64,000 bases of DNA from Fretibacterium sp. OH1220_COT-178 (GTDB lineage Bacteria; Synergistota; Synergistia; Synergistales; Aminobacteriaceae). This document shows, piece after piece, positions 8,268 to 15,857 of the stretch. The stretch spans positions 1 through 64,000 of the forward strand of contig NZ_RQYL01000012.1 of assembly GCF_003860125.1 (NCBI RefSeq), written 5' to 3'. The position numbers and the translations under genes were made by a program. Each line of letters starts with the position of its first letter. Position 1 is the stretch's first letter. The notes below the pieces were generated by a model. That model saw only the letters and a list, made by a program, of their open reading frames with translations. It was not told the DNA's origin and made no database searches.

Positions 8268-9364
8268 GCGTAAACCTGAAGGAGAAGGTGCTGGGGGCCT
8301 TTTACGGCGCTGCGATTGGGGACGCGATGGGCGCCGCGACGGAGACCTTGTCGCGCCGCCGTATCGAGGAGGTTTACGGGGGCCGGGTGACGGCATTTCG
8401 AAAACCCGCCCCGGAGACGCCCGCCTCCGGCAGAGAGGCGGGACAGATTACGGATGCCTTCGGCATTCCGTGGGCACTGGCTCGGCAGATCGTGCGCCGT
8501 GGGGAGGTGGACGCCCGGGCAGGGGTCGATGCTCTTCTTGAGTGGAGCGCAGACGCGGATGTGTTCGAGCGTTTTGCGGGGATGACGACGAAAAAGGTGA
8601 TCCGCCAGTTGAACGATGCCGCCGGGACGATGAACTATTGGGAGTACGCCGGCAGGCTCGGCAACAAGCTCTTCAAGAGCCACTTCTACGCGCTTTCCTC
8701 CAACGGCGCTGCGGTGAAGGCCTTTGTCCCCGGAATACTGAATCCGGGGGACCCCGACCGGGCGATCCGTGAGGCGATGACGATCTGCATGACCTCCCAC
8801 GACGACCGGATCAGCATCTCGGGAGCCTGTGCCGTCGCCGCCGCGGCAAGCCGGGCTATGGAGGATGGGGCGAGCGTCGAGGATATGGTCGACGCCGCTT
8901 TTTACGGAGCCGGGAGGGGCTTGGAGTGGGCCCCGTCCAATGCGATGAGCTATCCGGGGCCCTCCGTACCGAAGCGTATGGAGATGGCGATTCGGCTGGT
9001 TATGAAGGGACTGCCTAAGGAGGAGCGGATAGCCCTTCTGGCGGATACCCTGGGCACCGGCCCCGCCATCGCGGAGACGGTCCCTGTGGCTCTCGCCATT
9101 CTGGTCTGCAACAGCGGGGAGACCATGCCCTCGATCTTCGATGCGGTGAATGTCGGAGACGAGACCAGTGCCATTGCGACCCTTGCCGGAGCTTTGGCCG
9201 GAGCCTTATTGGGAGCGAAGTCGACGCGCGCGGAGGATCGCCGCACGATCCAGGAAAAGAATCCTTTGGATATCGAGGAGACGGGCGCGCGCTTCTGCGA
9301 GCTGATCCAAGCGCGAAGCCTGGCGCGTGATGGCGGTGTGGCGCATGAGCTGCAGGAACGATAG
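8264..9364 (+). CDS. ADP-ribosylglycohydrolase-like protein with altered metal site
   Basis: A 366-residue paralogue of the preceding gene, joined to it by an ATGA overlap. The first motif is intact (GDAMGAATE), but the TDD element reads TDAFG and the C-terminal DTDT element reads DETS. Three expected magnesium ligands are therefore substituted. The fold is otherwise well kept (SISGACAVAAAASRAM, GTGPAIAETVPVALAIL). It may be a regulatory or substrate-binding subunit for the first copy, or an enzyme with different chemistry. Last gene of the importer operon. Confidence 0.85.
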   Translation: MSVNLKEKVLGAFYGAAIGDAMGAATETLSRRRIEEVYGGRVTAFRKPAPETPASGREAGQITDAFGIPWALARQIVRRGEVDARAGVDALLEWSADADVFERFAGMTTKKVIRQLNDAAGTMNYWEYAGRLGNKLFKSHFYALSSNGAAVKAFVPGILNPGDPDRAIREAMTICMTSHDDRISISGACAVAAAASRAMEDGASVEDMVDAAFYGAGRGLEWAPSNAMSYPGPSVPKRMEMAIRLVMKGLPKEERIALLADTLGTGPAIAETVPVALAILVCNSGETMPSIFDAVNVGDETSAIATLAGALAGALLGAKSTRAEDRRTIQEKNPLDIEETGARFCELIQARSLARDGGVAHELQER

Positions 9365-9505
9365 GGCTGCTTACGGGCTTTTGCCCGTGTAAGCCGTCCT
9401 CCGGATGTCGGATGCCCGATGGATCGTGCGGTTGGGCCTGAATTGCGAGCACCGGCCGAAAGCCGGTGCTCGATATCTCTCCAACTCAACTTTCACGTCT
9501 AACAT
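9365..9505. repeat. Intergenic hairpins after the importer operon
   Basis: Two hairpins are visible: one at about 9366-9391 (GCTTACGGGC, 4-nt loop, arm with a 2-base bulge) and a perfect one at about 9449-9473 (GAGCACCGGC pairing with GCCGGTGCTC). Neither is followed by a T run. They may act in mRNA 3'-end formation, or belong to the genome's repetitive hairpins, although the flanks do not match the 15.5-kb family. Confidence 0.5.
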
Positions 9506-10260
9506 TTAGTCATGAAAAGTTCTGACATTAGCTCGTTGAGCGGAGCCGAATCGTTTCAGAAAATCGCTTGAGCGGACAGTTTCAGCCTTTTCCTCGAGGG
9601 AACCGGAAGGGAGGTCGGAAAGACTTCGAGCCTTGCACTCGGCCCTTCCTCCGACAGACACAGCTTCTCCGACACATACGCCACCCACCCCCCACCAAGA
9701 GCTCGAAGGCTTCCGGCAACGTGATATCCGCAAGCTCGTCACAAGCACAATGAAACGATTCTCCTCCGCCGAAAGAGAAACATCCGAACTGAGCGGAACC
9801 AGATGCTCCTTGTAAAGGGGGCGGACTTTTGACGTCTCCTTCACCATAGCGATGACGTCGAGCTCCAGCTCCTTCGGAGCCAGAATGTTCGCGGGCGTCG
9901 AGAACCAGGAATCGAAGAGCACGTAAGACGCCTTCAGTCCCGTGGCGAGTGCGCCGCGGAGCAATTCCGTCATCGCGTCGGGAGCCCTGTCCTGAGAGAT
10001 CGGAGGGCTTCGAACGGGGTTTTGTGGATGAACGCCGGTTCGAAGAGTTTGCGGAAGATGTCGAGTACCGGAACATCTTCTTCCTTGTAGGCTCCGCTTC
10101 TCTTCAGAATAGAACCTGCTTTGAAGGAACGGAAGAAGGACTCGATGATGGAGGATGTCTCGTTCGGGGCAGCGGTGGTTTGTGTTATGCTTTGCGTGGC
10201 GTGGACCTCCAGGGGATTGTGTTTTTGGACGATGCAATTTTGCCCAAAAGGCTCCCATGC
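9506..10260 (-). pseudogene. Decayed IS4-type transposase
   Basis: On the minus strand one frame reads SSIIESFFRSFKAGSILK...IFRKLFEPAFIHKTPFEALRSL and stops near 9985. A second frame continues as ALATGLKASYVLFDSWF, ILAPKELELDVIAMVKETSK and ENRFIVLVTSL. YVLFDSWFS followed by a DVIAMVK strand is the pattern of IS4-family DDE transposases and includes the second catalytic Asp. At least one frameshift separates the halves. The region that should carry the catalytic Glu and the C-terminus is not recognisable, so the gene is inactive. No clean terminal inverted repeats were found. Confidence 0.75.
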
Positions 10261-10410
10261 CGTTTTTTCTGGCTCGTTATTCTGTTTTCACGCTGCAAGA
10301 TCGCTTTTTCAGCCCTCTTTCCCTGCGAAAGTCGCGAAGAAGAGAAACCGGGCAAAAAATATCCGCCAAAATGCTCTACCGTCAGTGAAGGGCTTTCTCT
10401 GCTGTAAAGC

Positions 10411-10446
10411 AAAAAAAAGGGTTCGGGAGAAAATCCCCTGAACCCT
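10411..10446 (-). terminator. Rho-independent terminator of tRNA-Thr
   Basis: Read on the minus strand, AGGGTTC then GGG pairs with CCC then GAACCCT around a short AT-rich loop. It is followed by seven T residues, 10 bases after the tRNA 3' end. This is a textbook intrinsic terminator. Confidence 0.88.
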
Positions 10447-10455
10447 TGCTATTTC

Positions 10456-10530
10456 TGGAGCCGGCGAACAGATTCGAACTGTTGACCTGCGCATTACGAG
10501 TGCGCTGCTCTACCCCTGAGCCACGCCGGC
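10456..10530 (-). tRNA. tRNA-Thr (CGU anticodon)
   Basis: The minus strand folds into a complete cloverleaf: acceptor GCCGGCG/CGCCGGC, D arm GCTC/GAGC, anticodon stem GCGCA/TGCGC with loop CTCGTAA (anticodon CGT, reads ACG), T arm AACAG/CTGTT with loop TTCGAAT, discriminator T and an encoded CCA. Length 75 nt including CCA. It has its own promoter and terminator. Decayed transposase DNA lies directly downstream. Confidence 0.96.
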
Positions 10531-10578
10531 TTCTACGATCCTGCGGAGTCAGACGCAGTCTTTCCGCTACGGCGAAAA

Positions 10579-10607
10579 ATTTTATCAGGTTCTTGAAGCT
10601 TTGACAA
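10579..10607 (-). promoter_or_regulatory. Sigma70-type promoter for tRNA-Thr
   Basis: On the minus strand TTGTCA (10602-10607) and TAAAAT (10579-10584) are separated by exactly 17 bases, about 50 bases upstream of the tRNA. GC-rich sequence between them and the tRNA may serve as discriminator or 5' leader. Confidence 0.75.
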
Positions 10608-10935
10608 GCCCCCGCCCCATTTTCAGTAGAGAATGGGAATGTCCGAGGTCCTCTTCCCCGAATTCCCTTCAGGGAAGTCGAAATTGGATTGAGAGGGACC
10701 TGTTCCGTCGGAACGGGCGGCGCAAGATGTCGCATCGGGCGCTTTCGGAGCCTGTGCTACGTCCTTCAAGGAGAGGGGCCGAGCTTTGAGGAAGCTCGAT
10801 CCCGTGAAGGAATCCGAACCGGGTCGAGGGAGCCTCGTGGCGAAGGGCCGTTGTCCTTCTGGAGAAAAAGGGGGCGCAGGTCATTGCCGACGACTTTGGG
10901 GCCCCCTTTGGCGATGACGCAAGCTCGAGAGCTTT

Positions 10936-10964
10936 TTGACCGTTGTTTTCGTTTGAGGTAAAAT
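10936..10964 (+). promoter_or_regulatory. Sigma70-type promoter for speH
   Basis: TTGACC (10936-10941) and TAAAAT (10959-10964) are 17 bases apart, in an AT-rich pocket about 60 bases before the speH start. The rest of 10608-10935 shows no gene or clear structure. Confidence 0.75.
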
Positions 10965-11023
10965 AAAAAGAGCCGGCGTTTGACGAATCCCTATGTTACG
11001 ACGATGCGGGGTGCAGGGCGACA

Positions 11024-11488
11024 ATGGCGTCTATCTCGAACACAAGGGGGTTTGGTGAGTTGTCGCCAAAAGGGGTTCATTTTATCGTGGAAGCTTCCGG
11101 GTGCGGCGAGGTCATTACGGATGTCGTCAAGTTGCAGGATATTCTGGTGGAGGCGGCGAAACAGGCCAACGCCCAGGTATGGTCCGTTTCCTTCAACCGT
11201 TTTCCGCCCAACGGGGTCAGCGGCGTGGTGGTGATCAGCGAGTCGCATCTGTCGGTCCACACCTGGCCCGAGGCCAATTACATGGCCCTCGACATCTACA
11301 CCTGCGGCGTCAACAGCAAGCCTTTCAAGGCGGTGGAATACGTGCTGAAGATGATCGACGCCAAGCGCAGCCACATAACCGAAATTTCCCGCGGACTGGA
11401 CGACGACGACCACGTTTTTTACCACTCCTTCATCACCTGGGAGGAGATCCTCAGAAAGAACGGCGACACCGAGAAGGCAAACGCCTGA
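11024..11488 (+). CDS. speH: S-adenosylmethionine decarboxylase proenzyme (class 1B)
   Basis: A 154-residue proenzyme that self-cleaves to form a pyruvoyl cofactor and decarboxylates S-adenosylmethionine to give the aminopropyl donor for spermidine. The processing site is seen in ISESHLSVHTWPE: cleavage is expected before Ser74, which becomes the pyruvoyl group. His79 and a Cys in IYTCGVNSKPF are the other catalytic positions of the class. Length is slightly above the usual 120-140. No spermidine synthase gene adjoins it. It is monocistronic, with a promoter upstream and a strong terminator downstream. Confidence 0.95.
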   Translation: MASISNTRGFGELSPKGVHFIVEASGCGEVITDVVKLQDILVEAAKQANAQVWSVSFNRFPPNGVSGVVVISESHLSVHTWPEANYMALDIYTCGVNSKPFKAVEYVLKMIDAKRSHITEISRGLDDDDHVFYHSFITWEEILRKNGDTEKANA

Positions 11489-11522
11489 GAATTTTTTTCC
11501 AAATCCTTGTTCTGTGTTGGAG

Positions 11523-11550
11523 GCCGGTCCGGAGGGACCGGCTTTTTCGT
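11523..11550 (+). terminator. Rho-independent terminator after speH
   Basis: GCCGGTCC pairs perfectly with GGACCGGC around a GGAG loop and is followed by TTTTTCGTTTT. Confidence 0.93.
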
Positions 11551-11643
11551 TTTGGGAGAGGACGGTCCTTTTCCCTTTGGCGGGGCCGAGTCCCTTGCGG
11601 TAGAATGGGTCCGTGTTCCCATGCCTTAAGGGAGGTTGGCGCA

Positions 11644-13038
11644 ATGGACAAAGGTCTGAGGCGTATTCCCCGCCTTCTCGTCGCAGCAACGCAGAGCGGG
11701 TCCGGCAAGACGACGATCGTCAGCGGGCTCTTGGCTGCCCTTCGGCGGAGGGGGCTTCGCATTTGCGGATACAAGGTGGGGCCCGATTACATCGATCCCG
11801 GGCATCATCGGCTGGCGGGGGGCTGCCCGGTCTTCAATCTGGACACCTGGCTGACCGACGAACGGACGATGGCCGGCCTGTTCGCTCGGACGTCGGAAGA
11901 AGCCGACGTCGCTGTCGTGGAGGGCGTCATGGGCCTGTACGACGGCGGGCGGGGCGGAGTGAGCAGCAGTGCGCAGATCGCGAAGCTTCTGGGCCTCCCC
12001 GTGGTCCTGGTGGTCGATGCGCGCTCCATGGGGGAGAGCGCGGCCGCGGTCGCCCTGGGTTTTCGGGAATACGACCGTGAGGTGGATCTTCGGGGCGTCA
12101 TCCTGAACCGCCTGGGCTCCGAATCCCACGCTACGATGATCCGCGAGGCGCTGGACCGGGTCGGCATTCCCCTCCTTGGAGCACTGAGGCGCGACGAGGC
12201 GCTGGTCATGCCCGAACGGCATCTTGGGCTGGTCCCGGCCGGAGAGGGGCTGGACGCCGGCCGCATCGACCGCATCCGCGCTGCGGTCGAGAACGATGTC
12301 GATGTCGAGGCCCTGCTTGCGGCCGCGCGCTCGGCGGGGCCGCTTGCCCTGGAGCCCGTCCCTTCCCCCCGCCCCTTCGCGCGGAGGGTCGTCGTTGCGG
12401 TGGCTAGGGACGATGCCTTCTCCTTCTACTATCCGGACAGCCTCTCCGCTCTCGAGGACCGTGGGGCGGAGCTGGTCTTCTTCAGCCCGATACGGGACGG
12501 GACGCTGCCCGATGCGGATGCCCTGATCCTGGGCGGCGGCTTCCCGGAGGTTTTTGCGCGCGAGCTCTCGGCCAACGCGGCCATGCGTTCTGCCGTGGCG
12601 GCGGCGGCGGAGCGGGGGATGCCGATCCTCGCGGAATGCGGAGGATTCATGTACCTGACGCGGTCGATCACGGACTTTCGGGGCGAATCCTTCGAGATGG
12701 CGGGAGTCGTTCCCGCACGTTGCCGCATGAACGACCGGCTCCAGACCGTGGGGTATGTGGAGGCCCTCGCCCTGAGGGAGACGGTGCTTTGTTCCGAGGG
12801 GACAAAGCTGCGCGGGCACGAGTTCCATTTCTCTTCAGTGGAGCCCGAATCCTCCGGAGACGCGTTCCCCCATGCCTTCTCCCTGGAGAGGAAGCGTACG
12901 GGCGTCCGCTGCCCCGGGGGGTACGCGAACGGGGATATTCTGGGCTCCTACCTGCACCTCAACCTGGCGGGCAACCCCTCGGCAGCCGACCATTTCCTGG
13001 GGCGCTGCCTTGCCTTCAAGGAACGCCGCACCTTGTAG
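11644..13038 (+). CDS. cbiA: Cobyrinate a,c-diamide synthase
   Basis: A 464-residue enzyme that amidates the a and c carboxylates of cobyrinate (or hydrogenobyrinate) with glutamine and ATP in cobalamin synthesis. The N-terminal dethiobiotin-synthetase-like domain has the P-loop ATQSGSGKTT and YKVGPDYIDPGHH. The C-terminal class I glutamine amidotransferase domain has the nucleophile Cys in ILAECGGFMYL and the closing His in LGSYLHLNL. The ATG at 11644 follows GGGAGGTTGGCGCA; the reading frame is open further upstream, but that part overlaps speH in another frame. No other cobalamin gene is adjacent. Confidence 0.94.
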   Translation: MDKGLRRIPRLLVAATQSGSGKTTIVSGLLAALRRRGLRICGYKVGPDYIDPGHHRLAGGCPVFNLDTWLTDERTMAGLFARTSEEADVAVVEGVMGLYDGGRGGVSSSAQIAKLLGLPVVLVVDARSMGESAAAVALGFREYDREVDLRGVILNRLGSESHATMIREALDRVGIPLLGALRRDEALVMPERHLGLVPAGEGLDAGRIDRIRAAVENDVDVEALLAAARSAGPLALEPVPSPRPFARRVVVAVARDDAFSFYYPDSLSALEDRGAELVFFSPIRDGTLPDADALILGGGFPEVFARELSANAAMRSAVAAAAERGMPILAECGGFMYLTRSITDFRGESFEMAGVVPARCRMNDRLQTVGYVEALALRETVLCSEGTKLRGHEFHFSSVEPESSGDAFPHAFSLERKRTGVRCPGGYANGDILGSYLHLNLAGNPSAADHFLGRCLAFKERRTL

Positions 13039-13145
13039 GCGGGCTCGACGGCCGAGGGAAGAGGTGGGAGGACGTGTCCCTTTGGCGTGGTGCGTTTACA
13101 CGCTTCGGCCGAGCCCGAGAATTTTCCATTTCCCCCACCCCTTTC

Positions 13146-13175
13146 TTGACAAGGCCCCTTCCCTGAGCGTAAACT
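13146..13175 (+). promoter_or_regulatory. Sigma70-type promoter for the YheO-type regulator
   Basis: A perfect TTGACA (13146-13151) is followed 18 bases later by TAAACT (13170-13175), then AT-rich DNA. It is about 100 bases upstream of the regulator start and could drive transcription into the purine cluster. Confidence 0.7.
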
Positions 13176-13275
13176 TTTATTGGAGTAAGAAAAAATTATC
13201 ACGTCATTAAAAAAATCGCAGTCCTGCTTTCCAGGAGGGGGTCAAGGGGCTGTGCTCCGTTTGGGAGGTGTGGCT

Positions 13276-14049
13276 TTGGCTTCCGAAAGATTGGAGAAAA
13301 AAGATCATGTGAGCGTCGCCGAGACCGCATCGGGCGAGCCCACCGGTTCCGATATCGTCGCTTCCTACCTGCCTCTGGTCGACTTTCTGGCGGAGGCCCT
13401 GGGTCCGACCGCGGAGATCGTCCTTCACGACCTCCGCCGTGAGGAGCATTCCATGATCGCCATCCGCAACGGGGAGCTGACCGGACGCAGGGTGGGGGAC
13501 GCCACCGCGACGGAGTCCGCCCTCAGGATGGTGCGCCGGGCCGAGGAGCGAGGCAAGTCCTACATGGCCAATTATTTCGGTCAGCCGGCGGGCGAGAAGA
13601 TCCTGCGCTCCTCCTCCTATTTCATTCGGGACGAGGACCGGAGCGTCGTGGGGATCCTGGGCATCAACGTCGACCTCACGCAGCTTCTGGCGGCGCGCCA
13701 GACGATGGACCGCCTTCTGGCGCTTTCGGAGGCCGATCCTGCCGGAGGCTCTCTGCCTCCCTCCATCGCCTCCCTTTTTCCGGGGCGCCCCGGGGCGGCT
13801 TCCTCGCCCGACGGAGCCCTTCCGCCTCCCGAGTCCTCGCGCGACATCGAACACATGGTCTACTCGGTTCTCGACCGGGTGCTGTCCGCCTGCAAGGCGG
13901 ACCCCGTGCGGCTCACGGCACGGGAGAAGCGCGAGGTGGTGGACGAGCTCAATGCACGGGGGGTCTTCCTGCTGAAGGGCGTAATCACGGAGGTCGCACG
14001 GCGCCTTGCCGTGTCGGAGCAGACGATATACCGGTATCTGAAGAACTGA
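13276..14049 (+). CDS. YheO-type PAS/HTH transcriptional regulator
   Basis: A 257-residue DNA-binding regulator. The N-terminal half is a YheO-like PAS domain (VDFLAEALGPTAEIVLHDL, SYFIRDEDRSVVGILGINVDLT). The C-terminal 50 residues form a helix-turn-helix (KREVVDELNARGVFLLKGVI then VARRLAVSEQTIYRYLK). A Pro/Ser/Gly-rich linker joins them. TTG at 13276 has GGGAGGTG 7 bases upstream; GTG at 13252 is an alternative giving eight more residues. It lies 73 bases upstream of ssnA on the same strand and is the obvious candidate controller of the purine genes. Its ligand is unknown. Confidence 0.87.
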   Translation: MASERLEKKDHVSVAETASGEPTGSDIVASYLPLVDFLAEALGPTAEIVLHDLRREEHSMIAIRNGELTGRRVGDATATESALRMVRRAEERGKSYMANYFGQPAGEKILRSSSYFIRDEDRSVVGILGINVDLTQLLAARQTMDRLLALSEADPAGGSLPPSIASLFPGRPGAASSPDGALPPPESSRDIEHMVYSVLDRVLSACKADPVRLTAREKREVVDELNARGVFLLKGVITEVARRLAVSEQTIYRYLKN

Positions 14050-14122
14050 GCGCGAACGGGTTTGTCCGAAAAATTTTCTCCCCGCCTTGGATGGGGGGAG
14101 GCTGGGTGGGGAGGTAACGACC

Positions 14123-15448
14123 ATGCTCTTGATCGGAAACGGAATGCTGGTGACGCGCGATCCCGAAAATCCGTGGTTTCCCGACGGCTGTGTGGCGGTC
14201 GAGGACCGGCTGATCGTGTCGGTGGGACCGACGGCCGAGCTGCGGACCCAATACCCCGAGGCCCGATTCCTGGACGCGCGGGGCGGGCTGATCATGCCGG
14301 GCTTCATCAACGCCCACATGCACCACTACAGCGCGTTCTCGCGCGGGATGTTCACGAAGGACGCGCCGGCGCAGAACTTCATGGAGGTGCTGGAACGGCT
14401 CTGGTGGCGCCTGGACAAGGCGCTGAGCCTGGAGGACTGCTACTACAGCGGTCTCATCTGCATGATCGACTGCATCAAGAACGGAACGACGACGGTGCTG
14501 GATCACCACGCCAGTCCCCATGCGGTGAGGGGCAGCCTGTTCGAGCTGGCCCGTGCCGCCCGCGAGACCGGGATACGGAACTGCCTCTGCTACGAGGTGT
14601 CCGACCGGGACGGGCCGGAGATCCTGCGCGAGGGCATCGAGGAGAACATGGAGTTCATCCGCGCCGCGGCCAAGGAGGACGACCTGCTGGCCGGTACCTT
14701 CGGGCTCCACGCCTCCATCACGCTCTCGAACGAGTCCCTGGCGGCCTGCCGGGAGGCGATGGGGGATGCGGACGCGGGCTTCCACGTCCACGTGGCCGAG
14801 GGGCCGACCGATGAGACGGACTCCGAGGCGAAGTACGGCAAGCGCATCCTGGAACGTTTCCGCGATTTCGGGCTTTTGGGGGAGAAATCCATCGCCGTGC
14901 ACTGCATCCATGTGAACGAGCGCGAGATGGACATCCTGAAGGAGACGGGGACGGCCGTCGTCCACAACCCGGAGTCCAACATGGGCAACGCCGTGGGTAC
15001 GTCGCCCGTCCTGGAGTTCTGCCGCCGCGGCCTCCTGACCGGCCTCGGGACCGACGGGTACGTCAGCGACATGCTCCAGTCCTACAAGATGGCCAACGCC
15101 CTGCAGAAGCACGCCAACGGGCACCCCAACGTGGCCTGGGGGGAGATCCCGCAGATGCTCTTCGAGAACAACGCGCGCATCGCGGAGCGGTACTTCGGCG
15201 TCCCGCTGGGCCGTCTGTCGCCCGGATACTCGGCCGACGTCGTGGTGTCCGACTACGCGCCGCCGACCCCGTTGTCCGACGTCAACATCAACGGACATCT
15301 GCTCTTCGGGACATCCGGCCGGAGCGTCGTCACCACCGTCGCGCGGGGCAAGGTGCTGATGGAGAACCGCGTGCTCCAGGGGATCGACGAGAAGGCCGTC
15401 GCCGCCAAGGCCCGCGAGCTGGCGGTCAAGACGTGGGAGAGGTTCTAG
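14123..15448 (+). CDS. ssnA: SsnA-type amidohydrolase (purine catabolism)
   Basis: A 441-residue amidohydrolase of the SsnA branch, related to chlorohydrolases and guanine deaminases. Metal ligands are visible in INAHMHHYSAF near residue 68, the HVHVAEG histidine near 227, the AVHCIH segment near 260, and the Asp of GLGTDGY near 310. In E. coli ssnA lies beside ygfK and xdhD, and the family belongs to clusters for anaerobic urate/purine breakdown; the exact reaction here is inferred from that link. Start chosen from GGTGGGGAGGTAACGACC directly upstream. It is followed by a 400-base hairpin-rich gap before ygfK. Confidence 0.88.
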   Translation: MLLIGNGMLVTRDPENPWFPDGCVAVEDRLIVSVGPTAELRTQYPEARFLDARGGLIMPGFINAHMHHYSAFSRGMFTKDAPAQNFMEVLERLWWRLDKALSLEDCYYSGLICMIDCIKNGTTTVLDHHASPHAVRGSLFELARAARETGIRNCLCYEVSDRDGPEILREGIEENMEFIRAAAKEDDLLAGTFGLHASITLSNESLAACREAMGDADAGFHVHVAEGPTDETDSEAKYGKRILERFRDFGLLGEKSIAVHCIHVNEREMDILKETGTAVVHNPESNMGNAVGTSPVLEFCRRGLLTGLGTDGYVSDMLQSYKMANALQKHANGHPNVAWGEIPQMLFENNARIAERYFGVPLGRLSPGYSADVVVSDYAPPTPLSDVNINGHLLFGTSGRSVVTTVARGKVLMENRVLQGIDEKAVAAKARELAVKTWERF

Positions 15449-15735
15449 CAGACGGCCAGCTCTCCGCGGGCGAAGCCCGCGGATGCTGTGCCGGTCGCTA
15501 TCTGGCCAGCGCAACAGTTTGCGCTGGCCAGGCGTGAATGACCGGCCCTTTGCGGCCTTTTAGGCCGCAAATGCCGTGTCTGTCACTATCTCGACGGCAC
15601 AACAGTTTGTGCCGTCGAGGCGCAGACGGCCAATCTGGGGAGTCGGATAGGCGCTGGTCAGGCGTGAATGACTGGCCCTTTTGGACCGTGACTGGCCAGG
15701 CGCAGACGGCCAGCCCGGCTCTTCGTTCAGAGCCG
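15449..15735. repeat. Hairpin-repeat array between ssnA and ygfK
   Basis: At least five hairpins follow one another: 15463-15483 (9-bp stem, GAA loop), 15502-15531 (13-bp stem), 15549-15571 (9-bp stem), 15590-15619 (13-bp stem) and 15717-15734 (6-bp stem). The two 13-bp hairpins share the left flank TC[G/A]CTATCT and the core CAACAGTTTG but have different outer stem sequences with matching partners. The motif GCAGACGGCC or a close form recurs at 15449, 15621 and 15701. Similar units occur at 24-93. The rest of the gap to 15857 shows no gene. Confidence 0.8.
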
Positions 15736-15857
15736 TCGAGGCGCAGACGACCGTGAAGCGCTTCGGCGCAGGCGTTTTTAGTGCTCGGCAGCTTTGATTC
15801 CTCTTTGCCCGGCAGGAGGGGCGAGGGGGGACGGATATTGAAGGAGGGGGTGTGCGC

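Noticed and set aside
9949-10407. Plus-strand frame of about 150 codons near the tRNA
   Set aside because: It is the reverse complement of the transposase remnant, whose conserved residues lie on the minus strand.
10980-11234. 84-codon frame starting before speH
   Set aside because: It overlaps speH out of frame; the speH frame has the complete self-processing site and family length.
15449-15735. CRISPR array
   Set aside because: The repeats are unequal hairpins with irregular spacing and no constant spacers; no cas genes are nearby.
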